From DYMC01 sp035406705 (lineage in GTDB: Bacteria > Verrucomicrobiota > Lentisphaeria > Victivallales > GWF2-50-93): DNA of 7,733 bases. Shown piece by piece: positions 1 through 6,006 of the stretch. Location of the stretch: assembly GCA_964426675.1 (NCBI GenBank), contig CAYRRM010000072.1, forward strand, positions 1 through 7,733, given 5' to 3'. A program made the position numbers and the translations under genes. Positions within the stretch are counted from its first letter, which is position 1, and every line of letters begins with the position of its first letter. The notes beneath the pieces were generated by a model. It worked only from the letters and a program-made list of their open reading frames with translations. It did no database searches and had not been told where the DNA came from.

Positions 1-159
1 AGGTTAGGAATGACAAAGAGTGCATTTACAAGGATGGTGGTATTAGATGCTCTTAAAACCCGCAGGCATATATGTGGTGCTTGCGGGAATGTTTTTTGGG
101 TGGATGATGAATTAGAAAGATGTATGAAGTGTGGAGGAAAAAACATATTTAGGCAATAA
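1..159 (+). CDS. Short zinc-ribbon protein, 5' end uncertain (possibly partial)
   Basis: The frame is open from base 1 and ends at TAA 157-159. Counting from base 1, it has a CxxC pair at residues 25 and 28 (CGAC) and a second at 41 and 44 (CMKC), the usual four-cysteine zinc-ribbon arrangement. An ATG at position 10 would give a 49-residue protein. Only a weak AGG at 1-3 precedes it inside the window, so the true start may lie upstream. It lies 17 nt before the next gene on the same strand and is probably in the same operon. Function is unknown; zinc binding and nucleic-acid or protein contact are inferred from the cysteines only. Confidence 0.6.
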   Translation, partial: RLGMTKSAFTRMVVLDALKTRRHICGACGNVFWVDDELERCMKCGGKNIFRQ

Positions 160-176
160 ACAAAAGGGAGGAAAAA

Positions 177-1064
177 ATGGTGAAAAAAGAAATAAAAAAA
201 TATGAAGGGGCAGGTGGACTTGTTAATTTAGAAGTAACCGCACAAGAATTACTTGAAAGAAAAAGAAAAATTCAGGAAATCCAGGCAAAAGTGATGAGGG
301 AACGCATTGATTATGGAATTGTGCCTGGATGCAGTAAACCCACCTTATTAAAGGCCGGAGCAGAGACATTAACAGTAACATTCAGATTAAGACCGGTCAT
401 TAATCCAGACACAGATATCAAGATAATAGAATTATCAAATGAACATAAGGAATATGTTGTTACAATACACATTCTTAATGATGCCGGGATGGAAATTGCA
501 ACAGGGGTTGGAAGCTGTAGCACAATGGAAGGGAAATACAGATACAGGAAAGGGGAACAGGTTTGTCCTGAGTGTGGTAAAAAGACAATCAAAAAAGGAA
601 GCAAACAATATGGTGGAGGATGGTATTGTGACAAAAGGGCTGGTGGGTGTGGAGCAAAATTTAGTGAAGGAGACCCGGAGATAGAAAATTTCGATATGGG
701 AAGGATAGAACATGATAACCCCGCAGATTATTACAACACATGTTTAAAGATGGCAAAGAAAAGGGCATTGATAGATGGGGTTTTATCTGCAACCGGAGCA
801 TCTCATATTTTTACACAGGATATTGAGGATATGGAAAAGGAAATTCTTGAGGATGCAGAATATATTGAGGTTGAAACAGAACAGGAAGAAAAACAGGAAC
901 AAAAGGAGGAAAAACAAGAGGAAAGACAGGAAAGGAGGCAGGAAAAAATAGAAAAGAAAACATGGAAAGATGGGGTATATATGAAGGGGAAATGCAATAA
1001 ATGCGGAAAGGTAGATGTTTGGATACATGAACAACAGGGGGATTGTTATGCATGCAGACATTAA
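177..1064 (+). CDS. Conserved phage recombination-cassette protein with two zinc fingers
   Basis: The product has 295 residues. The start is fixed by AGGGAGG at 165-171, five bases before the ATG. The N-terminal half has a pattern I recall as common in phage proteins beside recombination nucleases: DYGIVPG near residue 45, then KPTLLKAGAE near 54-63. It continues with a segment around 181-217 (YYNTCLKMAKKRALIDGVL, then ATGASHIFTQDIED). Between these lies a four-cysteine zinc finger (C130, C133, C151, C158). A Glu/Gln/Lys-rich low-complexity helix (about 224-262) links to a second zinc finger (C273, C276, C290, C293) that ends the protein. The next gene is a PD-(D/E)XK nuclease that overlaps its 3' end. 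That is the usual partner of a phage single-strand annealing protein, so such a role is plausible but not demonstrated. The conserved-family assignment is from memory; the zinc fingers are seen directly. Confidence 0.8.
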   Translation: MVKKEIKKYEGAGGLVNLEVTAQELLERKRKIQEIQAKVMRERIDYGIVPGCSKPTLLKAGAETLTVTFRLRPVINPDTDIKIIELSNEHKEYVVTIHILNDAGMEIATGVGSCSTMEGKYRYRKGEQVCPECGKKTIKKGSKQYGGGWYCDKRAGGCGAKFSEGDPEIENFDMGRIEHDNPADYYNTCLKMAKKRALIDGVLSATGASHIFTQDIEDMEKEILEDAEYIEVETEQEEKQEQKEEKQEERQERRQEKIEKKTWKDGVYMKGKCNKCGKVDVWIHEQQGDCYACRH

Positions 1065-1695
1065 AGCAGTAGAAAAAGGGTATATCATTAAAGGGCAGGA
1101 ATATGTAAGGGTAACAGAGGTAATGTCTGTTATCAGGAAAAAAGAACTTGAGGTATGGAGGGGGAATATTGGGAATGAAGAGGCGGATAGGATTTTATTG
1201 GAGGCACAGGACACAGGGACGAGGGTACATCTGGCATGTGAAGAAATTTTAAAAGGGATTACAACAGGATTTGATATTCGCATCCGGGATTTGGATTTAC
1301 AGGGGATTGAAATTAAGATGGTTGAAAATTTTCAGGGGTGGGTTAACAGGAATGTGAAGGGGGTGATATTACTTGAGGAGGTTGTTTTTAGTGAAAAATT
1401 CAGGTATGCGGGAAGACTGGATGCGCTTGTGTTTTTAAGGGATGGAAAGGAAGTATTAATAGACATCAAAACAACAGGGGCAATATATGATGAGGTAGCA
1501 TTGCAGTTGGCGGCTTATAAGGAAGCATTGAAAGAGATGGAAATTGTGGGTGATGATTGTAGGAGAATGTGTGTTAGGTTGGATAAGAAAACAGGAAGCC
1601 TGGAAATCAGAGAATTTACAGGAACACAGGATTTCCAGGCTTTTTTATGTTGTTTAGGAATTTATAACTGGTTAAAGGGAGGGAAAAATGTTTGA
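1048..1695 (+). CDS. PD-(D/E)XK nuclease, RecB/Cas4-like phage exonuclease
   Basis: This is a predicted 215-residue DNA nuclease of the RecB/Cas4-like superfamily, probably degrading or processing DNA ends for phage recombination. All expected motifs are visible in order: GTRVH near residues 57-61, GRLDAL with D125, DIK with D139 and K141 (the metal-binding and catalytic pair), and QLAAY with Q153 and Y157. I chose ATG 1048 because AGGGGG at 1036-1041 lies six bases before it. In-frame ATGs at 1015 and 1027 lie further inside the upstream gene and lack a comparable site. It overlaps the preceding gene by 17 nt and the next by 8 nt, so translation is probably coupled. It is shorter than full RecB-family exonucleases but typical for phage-encoded versions. 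It has no CxxC cluster for an iron-sulfur site, which argues against true Cas4. Polarity and substrate cannot be read from sequence. Confidence 0.85.
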   Translation: MHADIKAVEKGYIIKGQEYVRVTEVMSVIRKKELEVWRGNIGNEEADRILLEAQDTGTRVHLACEEILKGITTGFDIRIRDLDLQGIEIKMVENFQGWVNRNVKGVILLEEVVFSEKFRYAGRLDALVFLRDGKEVLIDIKTTGAIYDEVALQLAAYKEALKEMEIVGDDCRRMCVRLDKKTGSLEIREFTGTQDFQAFLCCLGIYNWLKGGKNV

Positions 1696-2296
1696 GATTG
1701 AAAAAATTAAGAAGGAAAAAGAGGTTAGGAAGACGGCTGAGGTGGCATTAAAGGTATTGGAGGAGGCACAGGAAATTTCTGCGATTGAGGTATGTGATGA
1801 AAGTATAAAGGAATATGCAGTTGGTTTATTAACCAAAATCGCAGAAGGAAAAAAGAAGGCAGAGGCACAGAGGCAGTTATTTGTTGGCCCTTTGAACCAG
1901 AGTATCCGGGCAATCAATTCATTTTTCAAAAAATTGACAGAACCACTTGAAGAGGCGGATGCGATTTTGAGGAAAAAGATACTGGAATACAGGATGAAGG
2001 AAGAGGAAAGGATAAGGAAAGAGGCAGAGGAAATTAGAAAAAAGATGGAGGAAAAAGGGCAATTTGTGCCTGTTGTGGTATCAGGACCCGGGACAACAAT
2101 GTCAGGGAAAAACGGAACAGCAATTGTCAGGAAGGTATGGGATTTTGAAGTGATAGATGAAAATCAGGTACCAAGGGAATATCTCAGTGTTGACCCGGGA
2201 AAAATCAGAAAAGCAGTACAGGAAGGGGTCAGGGAAATACCAGGGGTGAAGATTTTTCAGAAAGAGGTATTGGCGGTGCAGGGAGGTAAAAGATGA
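1688..2296 (+). CDS. Coiled-coil phage protein of the recombination cassette
   Basis: The product has 202 residues. Residues 1-125 are almost entirely charged helix with heptad-like spacing, predicted coiled coil. A Gly/Pro/Ser-rich turn near 128-145 follows. The compact C-terminal segment at about 150-190 contains VWDFEVID, VPREYL and then REIPGVKIF. I recall this C-terminal pattern in uncharacterised phage proteins encoded beside recombination genes; no biochemical role is known to me. The start is ATG 1688, preceded by AGGGAGGG at about 1676-1683, and it overlaps the nuclease stop by 8 nt. A helper or scaffold for the neighbouring nuclease and annealing candidate is inferred from position only. 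There is no signal peptide, membrane segment or catalytic motif. Confidence 0.8.
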   Translation: MFEIEKIKKEKEVRKTAEVALKVLEEAQEISAIEVCDESIKEYAVGLLTKIAEGKKKAEAQRQLFVGPLNQSIRAINSFFKKLTEPLEEADAILRKKILEYRMKEEERIRKEAEEIRKKMEEKGQFVPVVVSGPGTTMSGKNGTAIVRKVWDFEVIDENQVPREYLSVDPGKIRKAVQEGVREIPGVKIFQKEVLAVQGGKR

Positions 2297-2724
2297 TGGA
2301 ATTTATTAAATGGAAGGAAAAACAGCAACAGGAAGTTATGGAGATTATGGCAACACTGGAGATACCACTTTCAGATGACCCTGAGGCACTGTGGCAGGAA
2401 CTAAAGGAAGTGGAGGCATATTATGGAAGATTGCAGTATATTGTGGCGGAGGCGGATAAGTTTTTAGATATTGCAGAATGCCAGGAACTTGAAAAATTAC
2501 AGAGGCAGTATGAGAAGCTGGCGGCTTATGAAAAGGAAAAGATGGTTAATGCTGCTGTTAGTGATGTCAGGGCATTCAGGGATTTGGCACAGGGGCTTGT
2601 GGATGCAATTAAACAAAGGATAATGCTTGGACAAAGTAGAATGGCATATATGAGGGATGTTTATTTAACAGAAATTAAAATAGGGGGAGGGAAAAATGGA
2701 GGTCAGAATAATGAAGGTAAATGA
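2293..2724 (+). CDS. Small helical phage protein, unknown function
   Basis: The product has 143 residues, predicted almost wholly helical and rich in Glu, Gln, Lys and Ala, with no cysteine cluster or recognisable enzyme motif. Its ATG overlaps the TGA of the preceding gene (ATGA, 2293-2296), and GGAGG at 2282-2286 precedes it by six bases; a second ATG at 2296 is also possible. The C-terminus is a Gly/Asn/Lys tail (GGGKNGGQNNEGK) that coincides with the Shine-Dalgarno region of the next gene, so the tail may be a by-product of gene packing. It resembles in size and character the small helical proteins common in phage recombination modules, but I do not recognise a specific family. Confidence 0.75.
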   Translation: MMEFIKWKEKQQQEVMEIMATLEIPLSDDPEALWQELKEVEAYYGRLQYIVAEADKFLDIAECQELEKLQRQYEKLAAYEKEKMVNAAVSDVRAFRDLAQGLVDAIKQRIMLGQSRMAYMRDVYLTEIKIGGGKNGGQNNEGK

Positions 2725-3694
2725 GTTAAAGATGTATGAATTTGAAGGTAATCCAGTCCCAGATATGACAGGTGAAGAATATAAAGAACTTATGGAGGAT
2801 ATAAAAAGAAAGGGGGTTATTCAACCACTTTTGGTATTTGAAAAAGGAGGAGATATTTATGTATATGATGGAAGGCACAGGTTACAGGCGGCTATGGAGG
2901 CAGGGGTTGAAGATGTGTCTGTAATAATTAGGGATATAGAGGAGGAGCAGGCACAGATTGAAATGGTCAGGACTGCGTTGTATAGGAGGCATCTTGACCC
3001 GGGGGCAAAAACTAAGATGGTTGCATGGCTAATAGATAAGATGGGAATAAAGATAAAGGAAAAAGAAGGGCAAACAATCAGGGGGATAAGTAAAAAAGTA
3101 GGAGCACCAAAATCAACAGTGGAAAGGGCGATTAAATATAAACAGGCAATAGAGCAACATCCAGAGCTGGAAGGGGAGCCAATCACAAAGGTAATAAAGA
3201 AGGCACAGGAAAAGGAGAAACCACAGGAGGAAAAATACCAAGATGTTATCAGAGAAAAGATTAAGAATGCAATAAAAGTTTGTGAAGCCTGTAATAAATT
3301 TCCATGTCAATTTATAGAGACAATGATTTTTAACATTGAGAAGGCAGGATGTGGAAGGGAGATGCATATTACGGAGCCACCAACGACGGCGATTCAGGAA
3401 GTTATAGAGGAATATAAAAGGTTACAGGGAATTCCACAGGGAGATAAAGGATGGAATAAGGTATTTTATCCAAAGTTTACGAAGGCGGCGAAGGTTTTGA
3501 TTGAGAATTGTGATGATGATGTAAAACTAGCAAAAAAGGTATTACATGAAATTGCAGGACTTTTTAGGAAAAAAGGATGGGAATGGACATTAAATACGGC
3601 GATAAAGCCTAATATATTAAGTATTGCATACGGGAGGGTTAAATATGGTGCAGGGAATAGGGGTAAGTATAAGGCAGATGTTGAGTTGGAATAA
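2711..3694 (+). CDS. ParB-domain/HTH protein, candidate replisome organiser
   Basis: The product has 327 residues from ATG 2711, which has GGAGG at 2698-2702 eight bases upstream. ATG 2696, in the same frame with AGGGGGAGGG before it, would add five residues, so both starts are possible. Residues 1-90 are a ParB/sulfiredoxin-fold domain with the DGRHRLQAA box at 53-61. Residues 118-148 look like a helix-turn-helix (GQTIRGISKKVGAPKSTVER). A four-cysteine cluster follows (C191, C194, C199, C214). The C-terminal 75 residues are helical and contain GWEWTLNTAIKP, reminiscent of the C-terminal region of phage replication organisers and DnaD-like proteins; this is a resemblance by eye only. The next gene is a DnaC-like helicase loader, so an origin-binding or loader-recruiting role is inferred rather than plasmid partition. 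No parA-like gene is nearby. Confidence 0.75.
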   Translation: MKVNELKMYEFEGNPVPDMTGEEYKELMEDIKRKGVIQPLLVFEKGGDIYVYDGRHRLQAAMEAGVEDVSVIIRDIEEEQAQIEMVRTALYRRHLDPGAKTKMVAWLIDKMGIKIKEKEGQTIRGISKKVGAPKSTVERAIKYKQAIEQHPELEGEPITKVIKKAQEKEKPQEEKYQDVIREKIKNAIKVCEACNKFPCQFIETMIFNIEKAGCGREMHITEPPTTAIQEVIEEYKRLQGIPQGDKGWNKVFYPKFTKAAKVLIENCDDDVKLAKKVLHEIAGLFRKKGWEWTLNTAIKPNILSIAYGRVKYGAGNRGKYKADVELE

Positions 3695-4379
3695 GGCAGA
3701 AAAGTGTTTAAGATGTGGAGGCAACAAGGAAGGTCAGGAAATGTTTTGTATCAGGTGTATAGAAAAAATAGAACAAGAGGAAAAAGAGAGACAGGAGAGG
3801 AAGAGGGAAGAATATTTGATGTATGAAAAGGAGGTTTTAAAAAATATAGGTGTCCCGGAAAGGTATCTTGACAGCGCATGGGAAAAATCAATCATCAAAG
3901 GGAAGGAAAGGATTATGGAGATGACAAAGGATGGGGGATGTTTTTATTTTGTAGGGATACCAGGGGCAGGAAAGACATATGCGGCGGTTTGTGTGTTGAG
4001 GGAGTGGTTAAGGCAGGAAACAGAAGGGCATGAAGAAAAGGCGAGGCTTGTGATATTACCTGAATTTTTTGGGAATATGAGGAGATATGGGAAATCACAG
4101 GCCTGGGTAAACACAGAGATTGCGAGGAAAAAGATTTTAGTGTTGGATGAGTTGGGGGTATCAGAACAGGATTATGCACTTGAAGTTTTATATAACATCA
4201 TCAATTACAGGTATAACAGGCCAACACGGGGGTTTAGAACAATTATAACAAGTAATTTAACACTTGATGAGGTAAAGGATAGGATGCATGACAGGATGTC
4301 ATCAAGGATAAATGAGATGGCGACGATTGTGAATTTTAAGGCAGAGGATTTAAGAGTAAAAATTAAACAGGAGAAATAA
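3645..4379 (+). CDS. DnaC-like replicative helicase loader ATPase with N-terminal zinc finger
   Basis: The product has 244 residues and is an AAA+ ATPase of the DnaC/IstB group, expected to load the hexameric DnaB-type helicase onto single-stranded DNA. The N-terminus has a four-cysteine zinc finger (C21, C24, C35, C38) and a charged helix at 40-66, a plausible helicase-contact region. The ATPase core has Walker A GIPGAGKT (104-111), Walker B ILVLDE (164-169), sensor-1 TSN (202-204) and an arginine-finger region DRMSSR (216-221). GGGAGGG at 3632-3638 lies six bases before ATG 3645 and fixes the start; an upstream in-frame TTG at 3624 is much weaker. It overlaps the ParB-domain gene by 50 nt, an unusually long overlap that implies coupled expression. 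IstB-type transposition helper is the alternative, but no transposase is nearby. No helicase gene is in the window. Confidence 0.88.
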   Translation: MVQGIGVSIRQMLSWNKAEKCLRCGGNKEGQEMFCIRCIEKIEQEEKERQERKREEYLMYEKEVLKNIGVPERYLDSAWEKSIIKGKERIMEMTKDGGCFYFVGIPGAGKTYAAVCVLREWLRQETEGHEEKARLVILPEFFGNMRRYGKSQAWVNTEIARKKILVLDELGVSEQDYALEVLYNIINYRYNRPTRGFRTIITSNLTLDEVKDRMHDRMSSRINEMATIVNFKAEDLRVKIKQEK

Positions 4380-4380
4380 A

Positions 4381-4620
4381 ATGGATTTAGAAAAAGAAAG
4401 GAAGATATCAAATGAAATATTGATGTATTTATCAGAAAAGATGGTGGAGTTGATTGAGGATTCAGAGGATTTTGAGATTGCAACGGTGGTGATGTTGAGG
4501 GTGTTGATAAAACACATAGGGATAATACTTTCAGTGGTGGCTTTATCAAATAAGAATGATGTTGATGAAATGTGTGAAAGGTTGAAAGGTTTGATAAAGG
4601 AAGAGATATTAAACAAATAA
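4381..4620 (+). CDS. Small helical protein with hydrophobic core, unknown
   Basis: The product has 79 residues and starts one base after the loader stop codon, with AGGAG at 4369-4373 seven bases upstream. Residues 31-56 are strongly hydrophobic but broken by R40, K44 and H45, so this is more likely a buried amphipathic helix or helical bundle than a true membrane segment. Charged helices flank it on both sides. No known motif is visible. Its place between a helicase loader and a resolvase suggests a replication accessory role, by position only. Confidence 0.65.
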   Translation: MDLEKERKISNEILMYLSEKMVELIEDSEDFEIATVVMLRVLIKHIGIILSVVALSNKNDVDEMCERLKGLIKEEILNK

Positions 4621-4640
4621 AATTTCAATAAGGGGGGAAG

Positions 4641-5102
4641 ATGAAGGTAATAGGAATTGATGTTGGATTGAAAGGGGGAATTGCAAAAGTGTGGTATGAA
4701 AATGACAGAATTCAGGTTGTGGTGGTGGATATGCCGGTATTACAGGGGTATAGAAAAAAAGAAATAGATGAGGAAAAAATCAAGGAAATATTGATGGAGG
4801 CAAAAATGGAAGGTTTTGAGGTGGTATATATAGAGAAACAACAACCATTTCCAAAGCAAGGGGTTGTAAGTACAGGGAAACTGATGGAACAATATGGAAT
4901 ATTAAGGGGGTTGATGTGTGGGCTTGGAATTTCGTATAGAGAAGTCAGGCCCCAAATTTGGAAAAGATGGTTTGGGGTTAAGGGAAAAAGAGATTCAATA
5001 ATTCAGGCACAAAAAATTGTAGGAAAAGTAATAGAGAAGGATGGGCAGGCAGAGGCAATTTTAATTGGGATATATGGGATGGAAAGCAGGGGTGGATTTT
5101 AA
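4641..5102 (+). CDS. ruvC: RuvC-type Holliday junction resolvase (phage family)
   Basis: The product has 153 residues and is predicted to cut four-way DNA junctions and branched replication intermediates with a divalent metal. The RuvC/RNase H fold is clear: GIDVGLKGGIA at the N-terminus with D7, VVYIEK with E65, and a C-terminal DGQAEAILIG with D134 and E138. These match the four-acid catalytic set of RuvC, the last position being Glu instead of the Asp of cellular RuvC; phage members commonly have the DGxAEA form. The G6 tract AGGGGGGAAG at 4631-4640 serves as ribosome binding site directly before ATG 4641. The length is close to other phage RuvC-like enzymes and shorter than cellular RuvC. 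The symbol denotes the family and not orthology to the host ruvC. It sits downstream of recombination and replication genes, as expected for junction clearance before packaging. Confidence 0.85.
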   Translation: MKVIGIDVGLKGGIAKVWYENDRIQVVVVDMPVLQGYRKKEIDEEKIKEILMEAKMEGFEVVYIEKQQPFPKQGVVSTGKLMEQYGILRGLMCGLGISYREVRPQIWKRWFGVKGKRDSIIQAQKIVGKVIEKDGQAEAILIGIYGMESRGGF

Positions 5103-5112
5103 CAAAAAAAGA

Positions 5113-5121
5113 GGGGGGGGG
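5113..5121 (+). promoter_or_regulatory. Nine-G tract as ribosome binding site
   Basis: An uninterrupted run of nine G residues lies two to three bases before ATG 5124 and is the only Shine-Dalgarno-like sequence for that small gene. Such a homopolymer can slip during replication, which would change spacing and translation without touching the coding frame. It may equally be a sequencing-length error. Confidence 0.5.
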
Positions 5122-5123
5122 AA

Positions 5124-5294
5124 ATGGAGATAAAGGAACTGATAGAAAAACAGAAGAAAAAACAGTTTGAAAAAATGTTATATGAGAGGGTTAGAATAGA
5201 GGATTTAAAGAGATGGGCAGAGAAAAAGACATATGTAGAGATAGAAAATGAAAAATTACAAAACAAAAAAAGGGAGGTGAAAAATGATGGATAG
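5124..5294 (+). CDS. Small charged helical peptide, unknown
   Basis: A 56-residue frame (MEIKELIEKQKKKQFEKMLY at the N-terminus) ends at TAG 5292-5294. It is very rich in Lys and Glu, is predicted to be one or two long helices, and has no cysteine or catalytic motif. It follows the resolvase by 21 nt. Its ribosome binding site is the G9 tract. The next gene's AGGGAGGTG lies inside its 3' end, and the two overlap by 11 nt. Given the packed layout it is probably a real gene; function is unknown. It lies one gene away from the ring nuclease, so a role in countering host defence is possible but unsupported by its own sequence. Confidence 0.55.
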   Translation: MEIKELIEKQKKKQFEKMLYERVRIEDLKRWAEKKTYVEIENEKLQNKKREVKNDG

Positions 5295-5448
5295 AGACAG
5301 ATATAGATGTGTGATATGTGGAAGAATGCATCCAGTTGGATGGTCTCATGATGAATATATTGAAGAAGAAAGGATAAGTCGGGGATATGAACAAAGGGAT
5401 AAAGAATGGAAAAAAGGGATAATGAACAAAATAAGGAGGAAAAAATGA
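5284..5448 (+). CDS. Small C2H2-like zinc-binding protein, unknown
   Basis: A 54-residue frame starts at ATG 5284, with AGGGAGGTG about four to five bases upstream, and ends at TGA 5446-5448. The N-terminus has C9, C12, H16 and H22 (CVIC, then HPVGWSHDE), a plausible small zinc site. A basic and acidic helix follows, ending in RRKK. Its stop overlaps the start of the ring nuclease gene by ATGA, the tightest coupling in this part of the operon, so the two are probably made together. I do not recognise a family; nucleic-acid binding is a guess from the zinc site and basic tail. Confidence 0.6.
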   Translation: MMDRDRYRCVICGRMHPVGWSHDEYIEEERISRGYEQRDKEWKKGIMNKIRRKK

Positions 5449-5789
5449 AGGTAGTAGGGAATGCATTTAGTGTGAATATGTTGGATGAAAGTAGAATACT
5501 TGTCTTCAAAAGAATCACAACAAAGGAAGTGATATCAGAGATATGTATGGAAAAAGAACTGGTATCAATTGTAGGGCATGAAGGAACAGCAAACTTAATA
5601 TCTCAGGTCTTAGGAAGGGAAATACAGGTAAACAGGGTGCAATATAAACTTAAGGCAGGGGATATTTTATATGTATGTGTGGTAAAACAGAGGCTTGAAG
5701 AGGGAAGGGTGTTGAAAGAAGAAGAACTAAAGAAAGTAGAGATTGATTGGTGGAAAATACAGATTATAACAGGGGGGAAGAATGGATGA
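5445..5789 (+). CDS. AcrIII-1 (DUF1874) viral ring nuclease, type III anti-CRISPR
   Basis: The product has 114 residues and matches by recall the DUF1874 family typified by SIRV1 gp29 and STIV B116, later named AcrIII-1 or Crn2. These dimeric cytosolic enzymes bind and rapidly cleave cyclic tetra-adenylate (cA4), shutting off type III CRISPR ancillary nucleases. Family signatures appear in order: GNAFSVNML (N6, S9), IVGHEGT with the catalytic-position histidine H45, NRVQYKL (R64), and QRLEEGRVL (R83, E86). Each is shifted by the same two residues from the positions I recall in SIRV1 gp29 (N8, S11, H47, R66, R85, E88), so the fold and active site look intact. AAGGAGG at 5433-5439 lies five bases before ATG 5445; an in-frame ATG at 5406 would add 13 charged residues with no family match. 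It overlaps the zinc-protein genes on both sides. Confidence in the family is high; activity on cA4 is inferred. Confidence 0.93.
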   Translation: MKVVGNAFSVNMLDESRILVFKRITTKEVISEICMEKELVSIVGHEGTANLISQVLGREIQVNRVQYKLKAGDILYVCVVKQRLEEGRVLKEEELKKVEIDWWKIQIITGGKNG

Positions 5790-6006
5790 AAAAATAGGGG
5801 TAGAGGATTTTTCTAATTATGAATGCGAGATTAAAAAAGAAAGGGGATATTGCAGGTTTTGTAAAAAGGTAACAGAACATGAGATAATTTATCCGGTTAA
5901 ACTTGGTAGAACAATTGAGGAAAGAGAATCAGGAAAGGAAGAAGGGAAGGCAACATGCCAGGAATGTTTTATGACTGTTGATATTGATGATTTCCAGGAG
6001 GAATAA
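5782..6006 (+). CDS. Small zinc-ribbon protein next to the ring nuclease
   Basis: The product has 74 residues. A split zinc ribbon is visible: C24 and C27 (CRFC), then C59 and C62 (CQEC), with H33 nearby and acidic ends. GGGGGG at 5772-5777 precedes ATG 5782, which overlaps the ring nuclease by 8 nt. The same ten-base leader AGGGGGGAAG occurs before the resolvase gene. The length and spacing suit a small transcription-factor-like or adaptor zinc ribbon, but no named family is recognised. Its tight coupling makes it a candidate accessory to the anti-CRISPR gene or a regulator of the short operon end; both are inference. Confidence 0.75.
   Translation: MDEKIGVEDFSNYECEIKKERGYCRFCKKVTEHEIIYPVKLGRTIEERESGKEEGKATCQECFMTVDIDDFQEE

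Noticed and set aside
439..684. An 81-codon + strand frame inside the first large gene
   Set aside because: It lies in another frame of a well-supported gene with zinc fingers and has no ribosome binding site or recognisable content.
311..1283. Several open frames on the minus strand across 311-1283 and similar ones at 1672-1929, 2857-3367, 3913-4628, 5099-5518, 6244-6540 and 7209-7664
   Set aside because: They are mirror images of strongly supported + strand genes, encode Ser/Phe/Leu/Pro-rich low-complexity sequence typical of antisense frames in purine-rich genes, and show no recognisable domain.
3624..3644. TTG start at 3624 for the helicase loader
   Set aside because: ATG 3645 has an ideal GGGAGGG six bases upstream, while the TTG has no comparable site and adds only seven residues.
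2711..3694. Plasmid partition ParB
   Set aside because: No ParA-like ATPase is nearby, the protein has extra Cys-rich and helical C-terminal regions, and it overlaps a helicase loader.
3645..4379. IstB transposition helper as evidence for an insertion sequence
   Set aside because: No transposase or terminal inverted repeats are visible, and the neighbours are replication and recombination genes.
5406..5444. Upstream ATG 5406 for the ring nuclease
   Set aside because: The extra 13 residues are charged and unlike the family N-terminus; AAGGAGG sits just before ATG 5445, where the family match begins.
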